The notes under the pieces were generated by a model. It worked only from the letters and a program-made list of their open reading frames with translations. It was not told the origin of the DNA and did no database searches. A DNA stretch of 64,000 nt, from contig NZ_CP010776.1 of assembly GCF_001577755.1 (NCBI RefSeq), positions 1,488,001-1,552,000 on the forward strand, written 5' to 3'. Shown one piece after another: positions 45,162 through 52,950 of this stretch. This DNA comes from Rufibacter sp. DG15C. GTDB lineage: Bacteria; Bacteroidota; Bacteroidia; Cytophagales; Hymenobacteraceae. A program made the position numbers and the translations under genes. Positions within the stretch are counted from its first letter, which is position 1. Each line of letters begins with the position of its first letter.

Positions 45162-46124
45162 GTGGATATCTCCCAATTCTCCGAGAGAATCAACCAAACC
45201 CTTTCCACGCTCCAGTATGGTGAAAACCCTAGAGAGCTGTATGAGCCCATCCAGTATATCATGGCTTTGGGTGGCAAACGCATCCGTCCGTTGCTTACTT
45301 TGCTTGGCGCATATCTGTTTGAGGATGACGTAGAAAAAGCGGTAATGCCCGCCATTGGGGTTGAGGTTTTCCACAATTTTACGCTCATGCATGATGACAT
45401 CATGGACCAAGCCCCCATTCGTAGAGGACAGGCCACGGTGCATGAGAAATGGAACACCAACGTGGCTATTCTCTCTGGAGATGTAATGCTGGTGCGGGCC
45501 TATGAGTACTTCTTAGGTATTGAGCCTGCCAAACTACCTACCGCTTTGCAATTGTTCAGTACCTGTGCCGCCCAAGTCTGCGAAGGTCAGCAACTGGACA
45601 TGCTTTTTGAGACCCGCCAAGACGTGACTATTGCCGAGTACTTGGAGATGATTAAACTGAAGACGGCCGTCTTGCTAGGCTTTAGTTTAGAACTGGGCGC
45701 GCTCTTAAACAACGCCCATGCTGAAGATGCCAAGCATTTAAAGGAATTTGGCATTAACATGGGTTTAGCGTTCCAGCTACGGGATGATTTACTGGACGTG
45801 TACGGGGAGCAGGCCAAATTTGGCAAGCGCGTAGGCGGGGACATTGTCTCAGATAAGAAAACCTACCTGCTATTAACGGCCTTAGAACGCGCCTCTGCCA
45901 CAGAACAGAAAGAATTGTTGAGCTGGCAGGGCAAAACGGATGTGGATAAAGTAGAAGCCGTGAAAGCCATCTATGACCGTCTCAACATCCAGGACATTAC
46001 CCAAACCCAGGTCAACCATTACTTCCAGAAGGCCTTGCACCATCTGCAGGAAGTGAATGCCATGAACCACAAGAAGGATTTACTCAGAACGCTAGCCATT
46101 CAATTGATTGAGCGGGATAGCTAA
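45162..46124 (+). CDS. Polyprenyl diphosphate synthase
   Basis: The 320-residue trans-isoprenyl diphosphate synthase has the two Asp-rich motifs, DDIMD (78-82, in LMHDDIMDQAPIRRGQ) and RDDLLD near residue 208, and the early LGGKRIRP. It adds isopentenyl units to an allylic starter. Chain length cannot be read from sequence with certainty; the octaprenyl/heptaprenyl type (menaquinone side chain) is likely. The start is GTG at 45162, as no better ATG precedes the conserved region. Confidence 0.93.
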   Translation: MDISQFSERINQTLSTLQYGENPRELYEPIQYIMALGGKRIRPLLTLLGAYLFEDDVEKAVMPAIGVEVFHNFTLMHDDIMDQAPIRRGQATVHEKWNTNVAILSGDVMLVRAYEYFLGIEPAKLPTALQLFSTCAAQVCEGQQLDMLFETRQDVTIAEYLEMIKLKTAVLLGFSLELGALLNNAHAEDAKHLKEFGINMGLAFQLRDDLLDVYGEQAKFGKRVGGDIVSDKKTYLLLTALERASATEQKELLSWQGKTDVDKVEAVKAIYDRLNIQDITQTQVNHYFQKALHHLQEVNAMNHKKDLLRTLAIQLIERDS

Positions 46125-46181
46125 GTTAGTTAGTCACTTGCCTTACACTTCTGCTAATACTCAACACCTATAATCGTTACC

Positions 46182-46808
46182 ATGCCTTTTCCCATTAGCA
46201 TCACCATCATACTTATCCTTATCACTGTGGGTGTTTCTATTTACGCTTGGCGCAACCAGAACCTCATGGAAAACTGGGTCCATCATCCGCAGAGTGTGGC
46301 CCAGCACAATGAGTGGTGGCGCTTATTGACCTCTGGGTTTCTGCATGCAGACTTCGGGCATTTGTTCTTTAACATGTTCTCGTTTTACATGTTTGGAGGA
46401 GTGGTAGAACAATACTTTATGGCCATTTTTGGATCTACCTTGGGCATTGTCCTGTACTTAACGTTGTATTTAGGGGCCATTGTGTTGTCAGATTTGCCTA
46501 CTTATTTTAAGCACAAGAACGACCGAAACTACTATTCGTTGGGAGCCTCGGGTGGGGTAGCGGCAATCATCTTCTCAAGCATCTACTTCAATCCAACTTC
46601 TGAGATGATCATCTTCCCAATTCCGCTGCCTATCAAGGGCTACATTTTTGGGGCGCTGTATCTCATCTATTCCTATTACCAAGCCAGACGCGCCGGTGAT
46701 GGCATCAACCACAGTGCTCACTTTTACGGGGCGCTCTTTGGGGTGGTGTTCACAGTAGGAATGGTGCCAGAATATTTTCCTAGATTCTTAGAACTAATCA
46801 TAGGATAA
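46182..46808 (+). CDS. Rhomboid-family intramembrane serine protease
   Basis: The 208-residue six-helix membrane protein has the rhomboid marks: HADFGHLFFNMFSF (His55, His60, Asn64), the nucleophile Ser123 in GASGG, and the catalytic His180 in SAHFYGALFG. It cleaves transmembrane segments of unknown client proteins within the inner membrane. It follows the polyprenyl synthase by 57 bp on the same strand, so they may share a transcript. Confidence 0.93.
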   Translation: MPFPISITIILILITVGVSIYAWRNQNLMENWVHHPQSVAQHNEWWRLLTSGFLHADFGHLFFNMFSFYMFGGVVEQYFMAIFGSTLGIVLYLTLYLGAIVLSDLPTYFKHKNDRNYYSLGASGGVAAIIFSSIYFNPTSEMIIFPIPLPIKGYIFGALYLIYSYYQARRAGDGINHSAHFYGALFGVVFTVGMVPEYFPRFLELIIG

Positions 46809-46898
46809 ATATTGTATTTTTCCTGTAAAAAGCTGGTCATCTTATTTCTTGTATTCTGCGTATATAGTACATATACAGATAGAACGGAGGTAACTAAG

Positions 46899-47411
46899 AT
46901 GAAACGTAAATTGCTTATTTTAAAGATAGCGTTTCTTGCGTGCATTGGATTTGCGCTGCCTAGTGCTAGCCAAGCACAAGTAGTAGCCTCTGCTGCTAGT
47001 ACTGCTAAGACTCCATTGCCTACCCTAGCGGAAGGCATTGTGAGTAGCAACCAGACCGTTTTATTGGATTTAGTGACCAAAGCTGGGTTAATGCCCATTC
47101 TCTCTAATGCGGGTGCTTATACCTTTTTCGCTCCCTCAGAAGAGGGTTTAGAGCAATTGAAGACCAAAACCCCAGATGAACTCAAGACCATCCTCTCTCA
47201 GCATATTGTCTTAGGGATGATTACTACCAAAGACATGCATGACGGGGCAAGGCTTAAAACCTTGGGTGGTGGTTCTTTGAGAATCCTGAAGAAGAAAAGT
47301 GATATTTTGATTGACGGCGTACGCATTACCAGCGCAGACCAACCGTTCTCTAATGGTGTCTGGCACCAGATAAAAGGCGCATTGAGCGCACCCGTTTCTA
47401 CTACCTTCTAA
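46899..47411 (+). CDS. Secreted fasciclin (FAS1) domain protein
   Basis: The 170-residue secreted protein has a signal peptide (cleavage near SQAQ) and one FAS1 domain: NQTVLLDLVTKAGLMPILSNAGAYTFFAPSEEGLEQL, then LSQHIVLGMITTKDM. FAS1 proteins act in cell adhesion and surface contact. The longest frame starts at 46812, but the ATG at 46899 follows a GGAGG Shine-Dalgarno (46886-46890) at good spacing and starts the signal peptide, so it is preferred. A clear Shine-Dalgarno is unusual in this phylum. Confidence 0.88.
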   Translation: MKRKLLILKIAFLACIGFALPSASQAQVVASAASTAKTPLPTLAEGIVSSNQTVLLDLVTKAGLMPILSNAGAYTFFAPSEEGLEQLKTKTPDELKTILSQHIVLGMITTKDMHDGARLKTLGGGSLRILKKKSDILIDGVRITSADQPFSNGVWHQIKGALSAPVSTTF

Positions 47412-47436
47412 CCAATCCATCCTATTGTTACTACTT

Positions 47437-47470
47437 GCAAGAGCGGCCAATCCCCCAGGGCCGCTCTTGC
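47437..47470 (+). terminator. Terminator of the fasciclin gene, fused to palindrome copy 17
   Basis: A perfect 12-bp stem (gcaagagcggcc / ggccgctcttgc) is followed at once by TGTTTTT, which is the 5' edge of the next palindrome copy. Confidence 0.88.
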
Positions 47471-47508
47471 TGTTTTTAGGCTATTTCTGGTAAAACAGGT
47501 TAAAAACG
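47471..47508. repeat. Intergenic palindrome, copy 17
   Basis: tgtttttaggctatttctgg and taaaacaggttaaaaacg pair imperfectly. It adjoins the fasciclin terminator without a gap. Confidence 0.85.
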
Positions 47509-47703
47509 ATCTAATCTCAATAGTTGCATCAAATGTTCTAGTTCTTAAATAAATAATATTAAATCTAGTCCTTTGTAGCCATCAATGAAGGTAGAAAAAC
47601 GTCTGTGACTGACTCTCAAGAAGGCCTTTGAAAAAAATGTGAGGCTCCAAGCAACCCTTTGCCTGCGGGCTACATCTTTGGAGTGTACTTTAACCCAAAG
47701 ACC

Positions 47704-48426
47704 ATGAAAAGACATTCTTTACTCACCGCACTTTTGCTAGTAGCCTTGGCCACCACATTGGCTTCCTTTGATTTCTCTTCTACTGTTCTTGAGCAGGAGG
47801 ATAGAAACGTAGGCGCGTTCACCAAGATAAGCCTGGGCTATCCTGCCAATGTAGAACTACGCAGAGGCAACAGCCACAGCGTTAAAGTAGAAGGCGACAA
47901 AGACCAACTAAACATGTTGATAACTGAGGTGAAGGATGGCAAACTGTACATTAAACGCAAAGACACGGGCTCATGGATTAGCTGGGGCTCAGATGACAAG
48001 CGTGTAGACATCTACATTACTACGCCTACCCTAGAGGCGGTTTCTGTCAGTGGTTCTGGGAAATTAGTCTCAACGGATACCTTCAAAGGTGCTTCCATGG
48101 ATTTAGCCGTGAGCGGATCTGGCAGCATCAAGCTGCAGGCAGATGTGGAAAACCTTACCAGCCGTATCTCGGGCTCTGGCTCCATTTACTTGAAAGGCGA
48201 AAGCAACAGCGCCTCCACCTCCATCAGTGGGTCTGGTTCTTTGAAGGGCTTTGATTTTGAGACCAAAGAAGCTACGGTGAAAATCTCTGGCTCTGGCTCT
48301 TGCGAGATCAAAGCCAAAGACAGCCTAAAATCTACTATCAGCGGAAGCGGCCGGGTGTCCTATGAAGGTTCTCCTAGCGTAGACAGCCGTGTGAGTGGGT
48401 CTGGTTCTGTTAAGCGCCGCAGCTAA
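47704..48426 (+). CDS. DUF2807 (head-GIN) secreted beta-helix-like protein
   Basis: The 240-residue protein has an N-terminal hydrophobic signal segment and a DUF2807 domain. It shows recurring Ser-Gly-Ser-Gly turns (VSGSGKLVST, VSGSGSIKLQ, ISGSGSIYLK, ISGSGSLKGF, ISGSGSCEIK) that suggest stacked beta strands. The opening RNVGAFTKISLGYPANVELRRG is the family hallmark. Its function is unknown. The longest frame starts at TTG 47659; the ATG at 47704 gives the signal segment. Confidence 0.9.
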   Translation: MKRHSLLTALLLVALATTLASFDFSSTVLEQEDRNVGAFTKISLGYPANVELRRGNSHSVKVEGDKDQLNMLITEVKDGKLYIKRKDTGSWISWGSDDKRVDIYITTPTLEAVSVSGSGKLVSTDTFKGASMDLAVSGSGSIKLQADVENLTSRISGSGSIYLKGESNSASTSISGSGSLKGFDFETKEATVKISGSGSCEIKAKDSLKSTISGSGRVSYEGSPSVDSRVSGSGSVKRRS

Positions 48427-48430
48427 TATT

Positions 48431-48469
48431 TTGTTTTTGGCCTGTTTTCTGGAGATTAACCCGAAAACG
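48431..48469. repeat. Intergenic palindrome, copy 18 (degenerate)
   Basis: ttgtttttggcctgttttctgg then agattaacccgaaaacg keeps the left half and loop well; the right half has decayed. Another copy lies 106 bp further on. Confidence 0.75.
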
Positions 48470-48480
48470 CCTCGGCCTTG

Positions 48481-48518
48481 CGCCCGTTTACTCAGGACTA
48501 GAATCTGATAGGCGGGCG
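48481..48518 (+). terminator. Weak GC hairpin downstream of the DUF2807 gene
   Basis: cgcccg pairs with cgggcg across a 26-nt loop and is followed by TTTCTATTT. The stem is only 6 bp, so support is modest. Confidence 0.4.
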
Positions 48519-48574
48519 TTTCTATTTCCTTATAGTCTACGTTATCCACACCTAAACAAAGTTATTAGGAACGG

Positions 48575-48632
48575 GAAAGCCCTTCGTTTTTAGCCTGTTT
48601 TGATGGAAACAGGCTAAAAACGAAGGGCTTTC
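48575..48632. repeat. Intergenic palindrome, copy 19 (26-bp perfect stem)
   Basis: Two perfect 26-bp arms (gaaagcccttcg-core / core-cgaagggctttc) surround loop TGATGG, between the convergent DUF2807 and patatin genes. The core here has AGCC/GGCT in place of GGCC/GGCC, a compensated change. T-rich sequence follows on the plus strand. Confidence 0.97.
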
Positions 48633-48644
48633 TCTTTTGTTATT

Positions 48645-50960
48645 CTATTGTAGGTTCCTGCCTCTGTACAACAAGAAGCCTACGTGACCAAACACAGACC
48701 AGCGGTGGGCGTCATTGTCATAGTGGATAAAGTGCAGGGCGGCAGGGCCAATGGGCAATTGCATTATGATACCCGTGCTAGCCGTCAAGTAAGGTCTGCT
48801 GAAGCTATTCTTCCGGAGGGCCATCTGTTCTGGGCCTTCCTGCAAAGGTTGATGGATGACGTGGGTAAAGGCCTCGGTGCGCCATTCAAACTTGGTCAGG
48901 AAATTTCTAGAGAACCTAAGGCCCACCGCCCCATAGCGCGTAGCCCGGTAGTTGTCTAAAAACAGCGTACGAGAATCTGGCAACGGCAAGAACGTAGGCG
49001 CACTGGTCAAAGAAGACCTAAAGTTAGAGAACCGGCCCTGCGTGCTCACCATTCCTTCGGCAAAGTACCCCCAGCTGCTTTTGCGGTTCTCAGATTCATA
49101 ATAGCCCTCATAGGTGGCAGAGAATTGTAGCCATTTGTGGTCTTCCTCGCGACCTTCCAGCATAAGGGAGGTAGAACCCGGTCTGTACAACTCTGTGGCT
49201 TGCACGGCCCTTAAGCCCAGTACCGCGCGGTGGCCCTTGGTGGAATACATTTTTCTGTTTAAGGAATTGCGCTCAAACCTAAAGGCTGTGGTGAGTCCGC
49301 TTAAATCGGTTTCGTCTAGTTTGTCATCAGAAGAAACGTCCTCAATGTTGGCGTATTCATCCTCATTGGAGAACCAGGCGCCGTCAACCACAAACCTGCC
49401 TCTAAAATTATGACTGAGTCCGGCTTGCAAGCCCACCTTGAAATCGCGCTGCCTTACCTGGGTGCTGGCGGCTTCCCGGTCAAAGATGGAACTGGTGTTT
49501 TGGTAATTTAAACTGCTATACAGCACAGATGGCTCTATGTAGAAAGGCAGCTTAGACGGTACGTTGACCCTAAATCCAAACTGGCCAGCCGTGTAAAACC
49601 GACCAACGTTGGCGTTCATGCCCACGGTGTACAAGAGCTTGGTCAAGTGGCGGTACTCAATGCCCATGTACAAGTTATCCACAGGCCTGGTGCTGAAAAC
49701 CGCGCCTACCTCGGCGGTGGCGTTGTTGCTCTGCTGCGCGTCTACACTCAAAACATAGCCTTTGGTGGCCGGGTCAAACTGAATGCGCGGGTAGATGCCT
49801 CTAAAGAAATCATTGGCCGCCAAGCGGTAATAGCCTTCCTCAATCTCATCTATGGTGTAGTGGTCACCCTTCTTCCGGAAGAACTTGCGCACATACTCAT
49901 TCTGATTTTCCTTAAGGCCAGATACGCGCACGCGGTCAAAGCGGGTAGGAGGCGCATTCTTCTGGAAGGCGGCTCTTCGCTTGACCAGATCCACGGTGTC
50001 TACTCTGCGGTTGATGCGCTGTTTTACTAGATCTAGTTTGGCCTCGGTGGCTTGCGTACCCAGGTCAATGAGTTCTTTCACCTTGGCGAAGTCTGTGGTG
50101 CCGTATCCTTCCAAATCTGGCTGAATGAGAATCCCATTTTTACCTACTGCTAAAGTATCTGCCACGTCAAAACTCAGGAAGACCAAGGACGTGCCCAGGA
50201 TTTCGTCATCCTTCTCATGCGGATACTTTTTGAAAGAGACATCTCCCACGTTCACCCCAATAATGACATCTGGCTTAAACTCTGAGCGCATCACGTCTGT
50301 AGGAAAATTGTTGAACAATCCGCCGTCAAACAGATACCGCCCGTCTGACTGCCTGATGGGTCTGAACGCCAGGGGCACTGCCATGGAGTTACGCACAGCA
50401 TCTGCCAAAGAGCCTTTGCGCTGAACAATCTGCTGGCGGGTAAAAATCTCAGCGGTCAAAGCCCTGAACGGTACAAAAAGCTGGTCAAAGTCATAGTTGG
50501 CAATGGCCCCGCCCGCGGCCAGCGTAGAAGCCAAGGCGTAGTTCAGGTTCACGTCACTGATAAGGCCGCCGGTGGTCTGTACTTTCAAGCTGGATTTGAG
50601 GGTAAGCGGCAACCTAAGCGCCGCCGGTGACGGGTCTAAGCTGAAGTAGTTGAAGGCGCGGTCCTCCAGTTGCTTGCCAGACACCCAGTATTGGAACTTA
50701 GGCGACAGCACCAGGTCTTCAATGTCTTGCGGCGAGTACCCCGCGGCATATAGAGAGCCCACTACGGCACCCATGCTGGTACCCACAATGTAATCAATGG
50801 GAATCTGGTTTTTCTCCAGCACCTTAAGGACGCCCACGTGGGCCAGACCTTTGGCGCCGCCCCCGCTTAAGACCAACCCCACTTTTTGGGCAGAACTGTT
50901 TTGTAGTCCCACCCCCAACAGGAGAAGCAACAGGCAAGAGAAGAAGTAAGAACGATGCAT
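48645..50960 (-). CDS. Patatin-like phospholipase with outer-membrane barrel (PlpD-like)
   Basis: The 771-residue protein has a signal peptide and an N-terminal patatin domain: GGGAKGLAHVGVL oxyanion region at 33-45, nucleophile Ser62 in GTSMG, and the dyad Asp in FDGGLFNNFP near residue 213. A POTRA-like region (about 340-410) and a C-terminal barrel of the Omp85/BamA type (about 415-771) follow. In the PlpD class of autotransporters the barrel carries the lipase outwards. In this phylum the catalytic domain may act on host or own lipids. It is a single gene. Confidence 0.93.
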   Translation of the reverse strand: MHRSYFFSCLLLLLLGVGLQNSSAQKVGLVLSGGGAKGLAHVGVLKVLEKNQIPIDYIVGTSMGAVVGSLYAAGYSPQDIEDLVLSPKFQYWVSGKQLEDRAFNYFSLDPSPAALRLPLTLKSSLKVQTTGGLISDVNLNYALASTLAAGGAIANYDFDQLFVPFRALTAEIFTRQQIVQRKGSLADAVRNSMAVPLAFRPIRQSDGRYLFDGGLFNNFPTDVMRSEFKPDVIIGVNVGDVSFKKYPHEKDDEILGTSLVFLSFDVADTLAVGKNGILIQPDLEGYGTTDFAKVKELIDLGTQATEAKLDLVKQRINRRVDTVDLVKRRAAFQKNAPPTRFDRVRVSGLKENQNEYVRKFFRKKGDHYTIDEIEEGYYRLAANDFFRGIYPRIQFDPATKGYVLSVDAQQSNNATAEVGAVFSTRPVDNLYMGIEYRHLTKLLYTVGMNANVGRFYTAGQFGFRVNVPSKLPFYIEPSVLYSSLNYQNTSSIFDREAASTQVRQRDFKVGLQAGLSHNFRGRFVVDGAWFSNEDEYANIEDVSSDDKLDETDLSGLTTAFRFERNSLNRKMYSTKGHRAVLGLRAVQATELYRPGSTSLMLEGREEDHKWLQFSATYEGYYESENRKSSWGYFAEGMVSTQGRFSNFRSSLTSAPTFLPLPDSRTLFLDNYRATRYGAVGLRFSRNFLTKFEWRTEAFTHVIHQPLQEGPEQMALRKNSFSRPYLTASTGIIMQLPIGPAALHFIHYDNDAHRWSVFGHVGFLLYRGRNLQ

Positions 50961-51024
50961 AAATATGTTTCTATAGCGTAGGAGAGTGATGATGGCTTTG
51001 GAACGAGTGCGTTTAGGCTTTACA

Positions 51025-51056
51025 GCCCGTTCAATACCAAAACAAAAGGAACGGGC
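51025..51056. other. Hairpin upstream of the patatin gene
   Basis: gcccgttc and gaacgggc form an 8-bp perfect stem with a 16-nt loop. There is no T-tract; it may be a regulatory structure or protein-binding site in the patatin leader. Confidence 0.4.
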
Positions 51057-51157
51057 AGATGTTGGCGCGAACTTATATATTCATAAACCGCAATATTCTA
51101 GGAAAGGTTACAGCGGTCAGCACTCAACTTTGTCTATACGGCAACTCCCATAAAACA

Positions 51158-51190
51158 AACAGCCCGGCAGCATAAACTACCGGGCTGTTT
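51158..51190 (-). terminator. Terminator of the M28 peptidase gene, fused to palindrome copy 20
   Basis: A perfect 11-bp stem (aaacagcccgg / ccgggctgttt). On the minus strand it ends in TTTTGTTTT. It overlaps the start of the next palindrome copy by a few bases. Confidence 0.85.
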
Positions 51191-51223
51191 TTAGCCTGTT
51201 TTCCAGAAATCAGCCAGAAAATG
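51186..51223. repeat. Intergenic palindrome, copy 20
   Basis: tgtttttagcctgttttcc and agaaatcagccagaaaatga pair imperfectly around CCAG. It lies between the peptidase stop and its terminator. Confidence 0.85.
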
Positions 51224-51230
51224 ATTCTTA

Positions 51231-52610
51231 CTACCTCAGAGGCTTGGGCATGACGGGCAGGCTTTCGTGGCCTTCGGCGTCAACGGCCTGCACGGCAAAG
51301 AAGTAGTTGTCCTTGGAGTAGGGCAGAAGGGTGGTGGTGGCGTTGCCCTCTACGTAGATTTTCTTTTCCCACATGGCAGAAGAGGTTTCGCGCATGAGAA
51401 TGTAATAGCCGGCCGGGCGCTCGCCTTTGGCCGGGGCTTCCCATTTTAGCTCAGTCTTGTTGGTGAGGTTGCTGGTGACCACGCCCACGTTCTCTGGGGA
51501 GTAAGGCGCCAAGGCCAGGTTAGACAAGGTAGCCAGGTTCATGGCGGTGTTCTTTCTAATATACTCAAAGTCTACATGCTCCGGGAAGTCGCCGTAGGCA
51601 ATGCCTTTCTCAGTGCGCACGTTCTGGTGCTGGTACTGGTAGTTTTCGTTCATCTCACAGACGCGTATGGCCGTGAAGCCCAACTGGCTGAAGGGGGTAT
51701 GGTCGCCGCCGCGCAGGAAACGGTCGGTGCGGTAGTTCAGGACCACGTCTAATTGCGGTACGTAGCGGCTGGCCATCTCCTTCATGTAGCGGGCCAGTTG
51801 GCGGCTTCGGCTGTCATTTTCGCCGCCGGTGCTTTTGCGCATGGCCGTCATTTCTGGGGTTTCCAAGGCGGGTACGCCTTCAGAGAAGATGCGCACGCGG
51901 GTATTATCCGCTAGGCCAGTCTCATCTGAAAGGGAGTTACCAATCATGTCATTGTTGAGCATGGCTACCAGGTTCCAGTTTTCTTTCTTAGCGCGTTCGG
52001 CAAGGTGACGGGCGCCAATCAGGCCTTGTTCTTCGCCCTGCACGCAGACAAAAATAATGGTAGCCGGAAACGACTGCTTGGCCATGACACGGGCCAGTTC
52101 AATCACCGCGGCCGTTCCAGAGCCGTCATCATTGGCGCCCGGCGCTTTGCCTACCGCATCCATCACGTCTGTGTTTCTAGAGTCAATGTGCCCGCTCACA
52201 ATGAACACGCGGTCATCGTTGGGGTCGGTGCCTTTGAGGGTGGCCATGACGTTGGCAAACTCCACATCCTCTTTCACCCGGCGACCATCGGCCTTTACCA
52301 GGTACTTGTCCTGGATCACGGTCATACGACCCCCCGACAGAGCGGCGGCTTTTTGCATCTCGGCCTCGGCCCAATTGCGGGCGGCGCCTATGCCTTTCTT
52401 CTTGTCTTTGACAGAGCTGAGTGAGTGCCGGGTCTCAAAACTTACCAGGCCGCGCACCAGGCGCTCCAGTTCTTGGGCAGAGACCTCTTCGGTCATTTTC
52501 TTGATAACCGGGTCTGTTCTTACAATGGATTGTGCCTGCGAGAAAGGAGCGCTAAAAAGTACGCCCACGGTGCAAAGGCCCGCCAAGGCAATAGTAGAAA
52601 ATGTACGCAT
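51231..52610 (-). CDS. Secreted M28-family zinc metallopeptidase
   Basis: The 459-residue protein has a signal peptide (cleavage near FSQAQ) and an M28 aminopeptidase-like domain. Two-zinc ligands are visible: His and Asp in VSGHIDSRNTD and GANDDGSGTAAV, the Glu pair in VQGEEQGLIGARH, Asp in NNDMIGN, and His in GGDHTPFS. A fibronectin type III-like segment forms the C-terminus (about 370-459). It would digest peptides outside the inner membrane. There is no type IX C-terminal sorting domain that I can see. It is divergent from the glutamate dehydrogenase gene. Confidence 0.92.
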   Translation of the reverse strand: MRTFSTIALAGLCTVGVLFSAPFSQAQSIVRTDPVIKKMTEEVSAQELERLVRGLVSFETRHSLSSVKDKKKGIGAARNWAEAEMQKAAALSGGRMTVIQDKYLVKADGRRVKEDVEFANVMATLKGTDPNDDRVFIVSGHIDSRNTDVMDAVGKAPGANDDGSGTAAVIELARVMAKQSFPATIIFVCVQGEEQGLIGARHLAERAKKENWNLVAMLNNDMIGNSLSDETGLADNTRVRIFSEGVPALETPEMTAMRKSTGGENDSRSRQLARYMKEMASRYVPQLDVVLNYRTDRFLRGGDHTPFSQLGFTAIRVCEMNENYQYQHQNVRTEKGIAYGDFPEHVDFEYIRKNTAMNLATLSNLALAPYSPENVGVVTSNLTNKTELKWEAPAKGERPAGYYILMRETSSAMWEKKIYVEGNATTTLLPYSKDNYFFAVQAVDAEGHESLPVMPKPLR

Positions 52611-52772
52611 GGTTGTTTGAGTGGTGTGGGTTTGGGTCTTAGAGCAAATAAAGCACCGCAGGTTTAAAGCAATAACCAGCTGTGTCTTATTTGTTCTTAT
52701 TCAGTTGGGTAATTTCTGCATTAATCCCCAGAAACTCAATCTTGACAAAATGCCACACTTCTCATCCCAAGC

Positions 52773-52810
52773 CGTTTTTAACCTCTTTTCCAGAATACAG
52801 CCCAAAAACG
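52773..52810. repeat. Intergenic palindrome, copy 21 (in a divergent gap)
   Basis: cgtttttaacctcttttcc and agaatacagcccaaaaacg pair imperfectly. It lies between the divergent starts at 52610 and 52951, where no gene ends. Confidence 0.87.
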
Positions 52811-52923
52811 AATGACAAGCGCAGAGAAAAGTCTTGTGTCTTACGTCTTGAATCTTGCATCTCTAAACTGTTCTCCGTGGAACATTTTGAGGGCAAGCAA
52901 CGCGTCTGCGTATTAGTACGTTC

Positions 52924-52931
52924 TAGTTTTG
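52924..52931 (+). promoter_or_regulatory. Candidate -7 box of the glutamate dehydrogenase gene
   Basis: TAGTTTTG fits TAnnTTTG 19 bp before the ATG at 52951. Confidence 0.35.
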
Positions 52932-52950
52932 TCACCAACCCAAGAAAACT

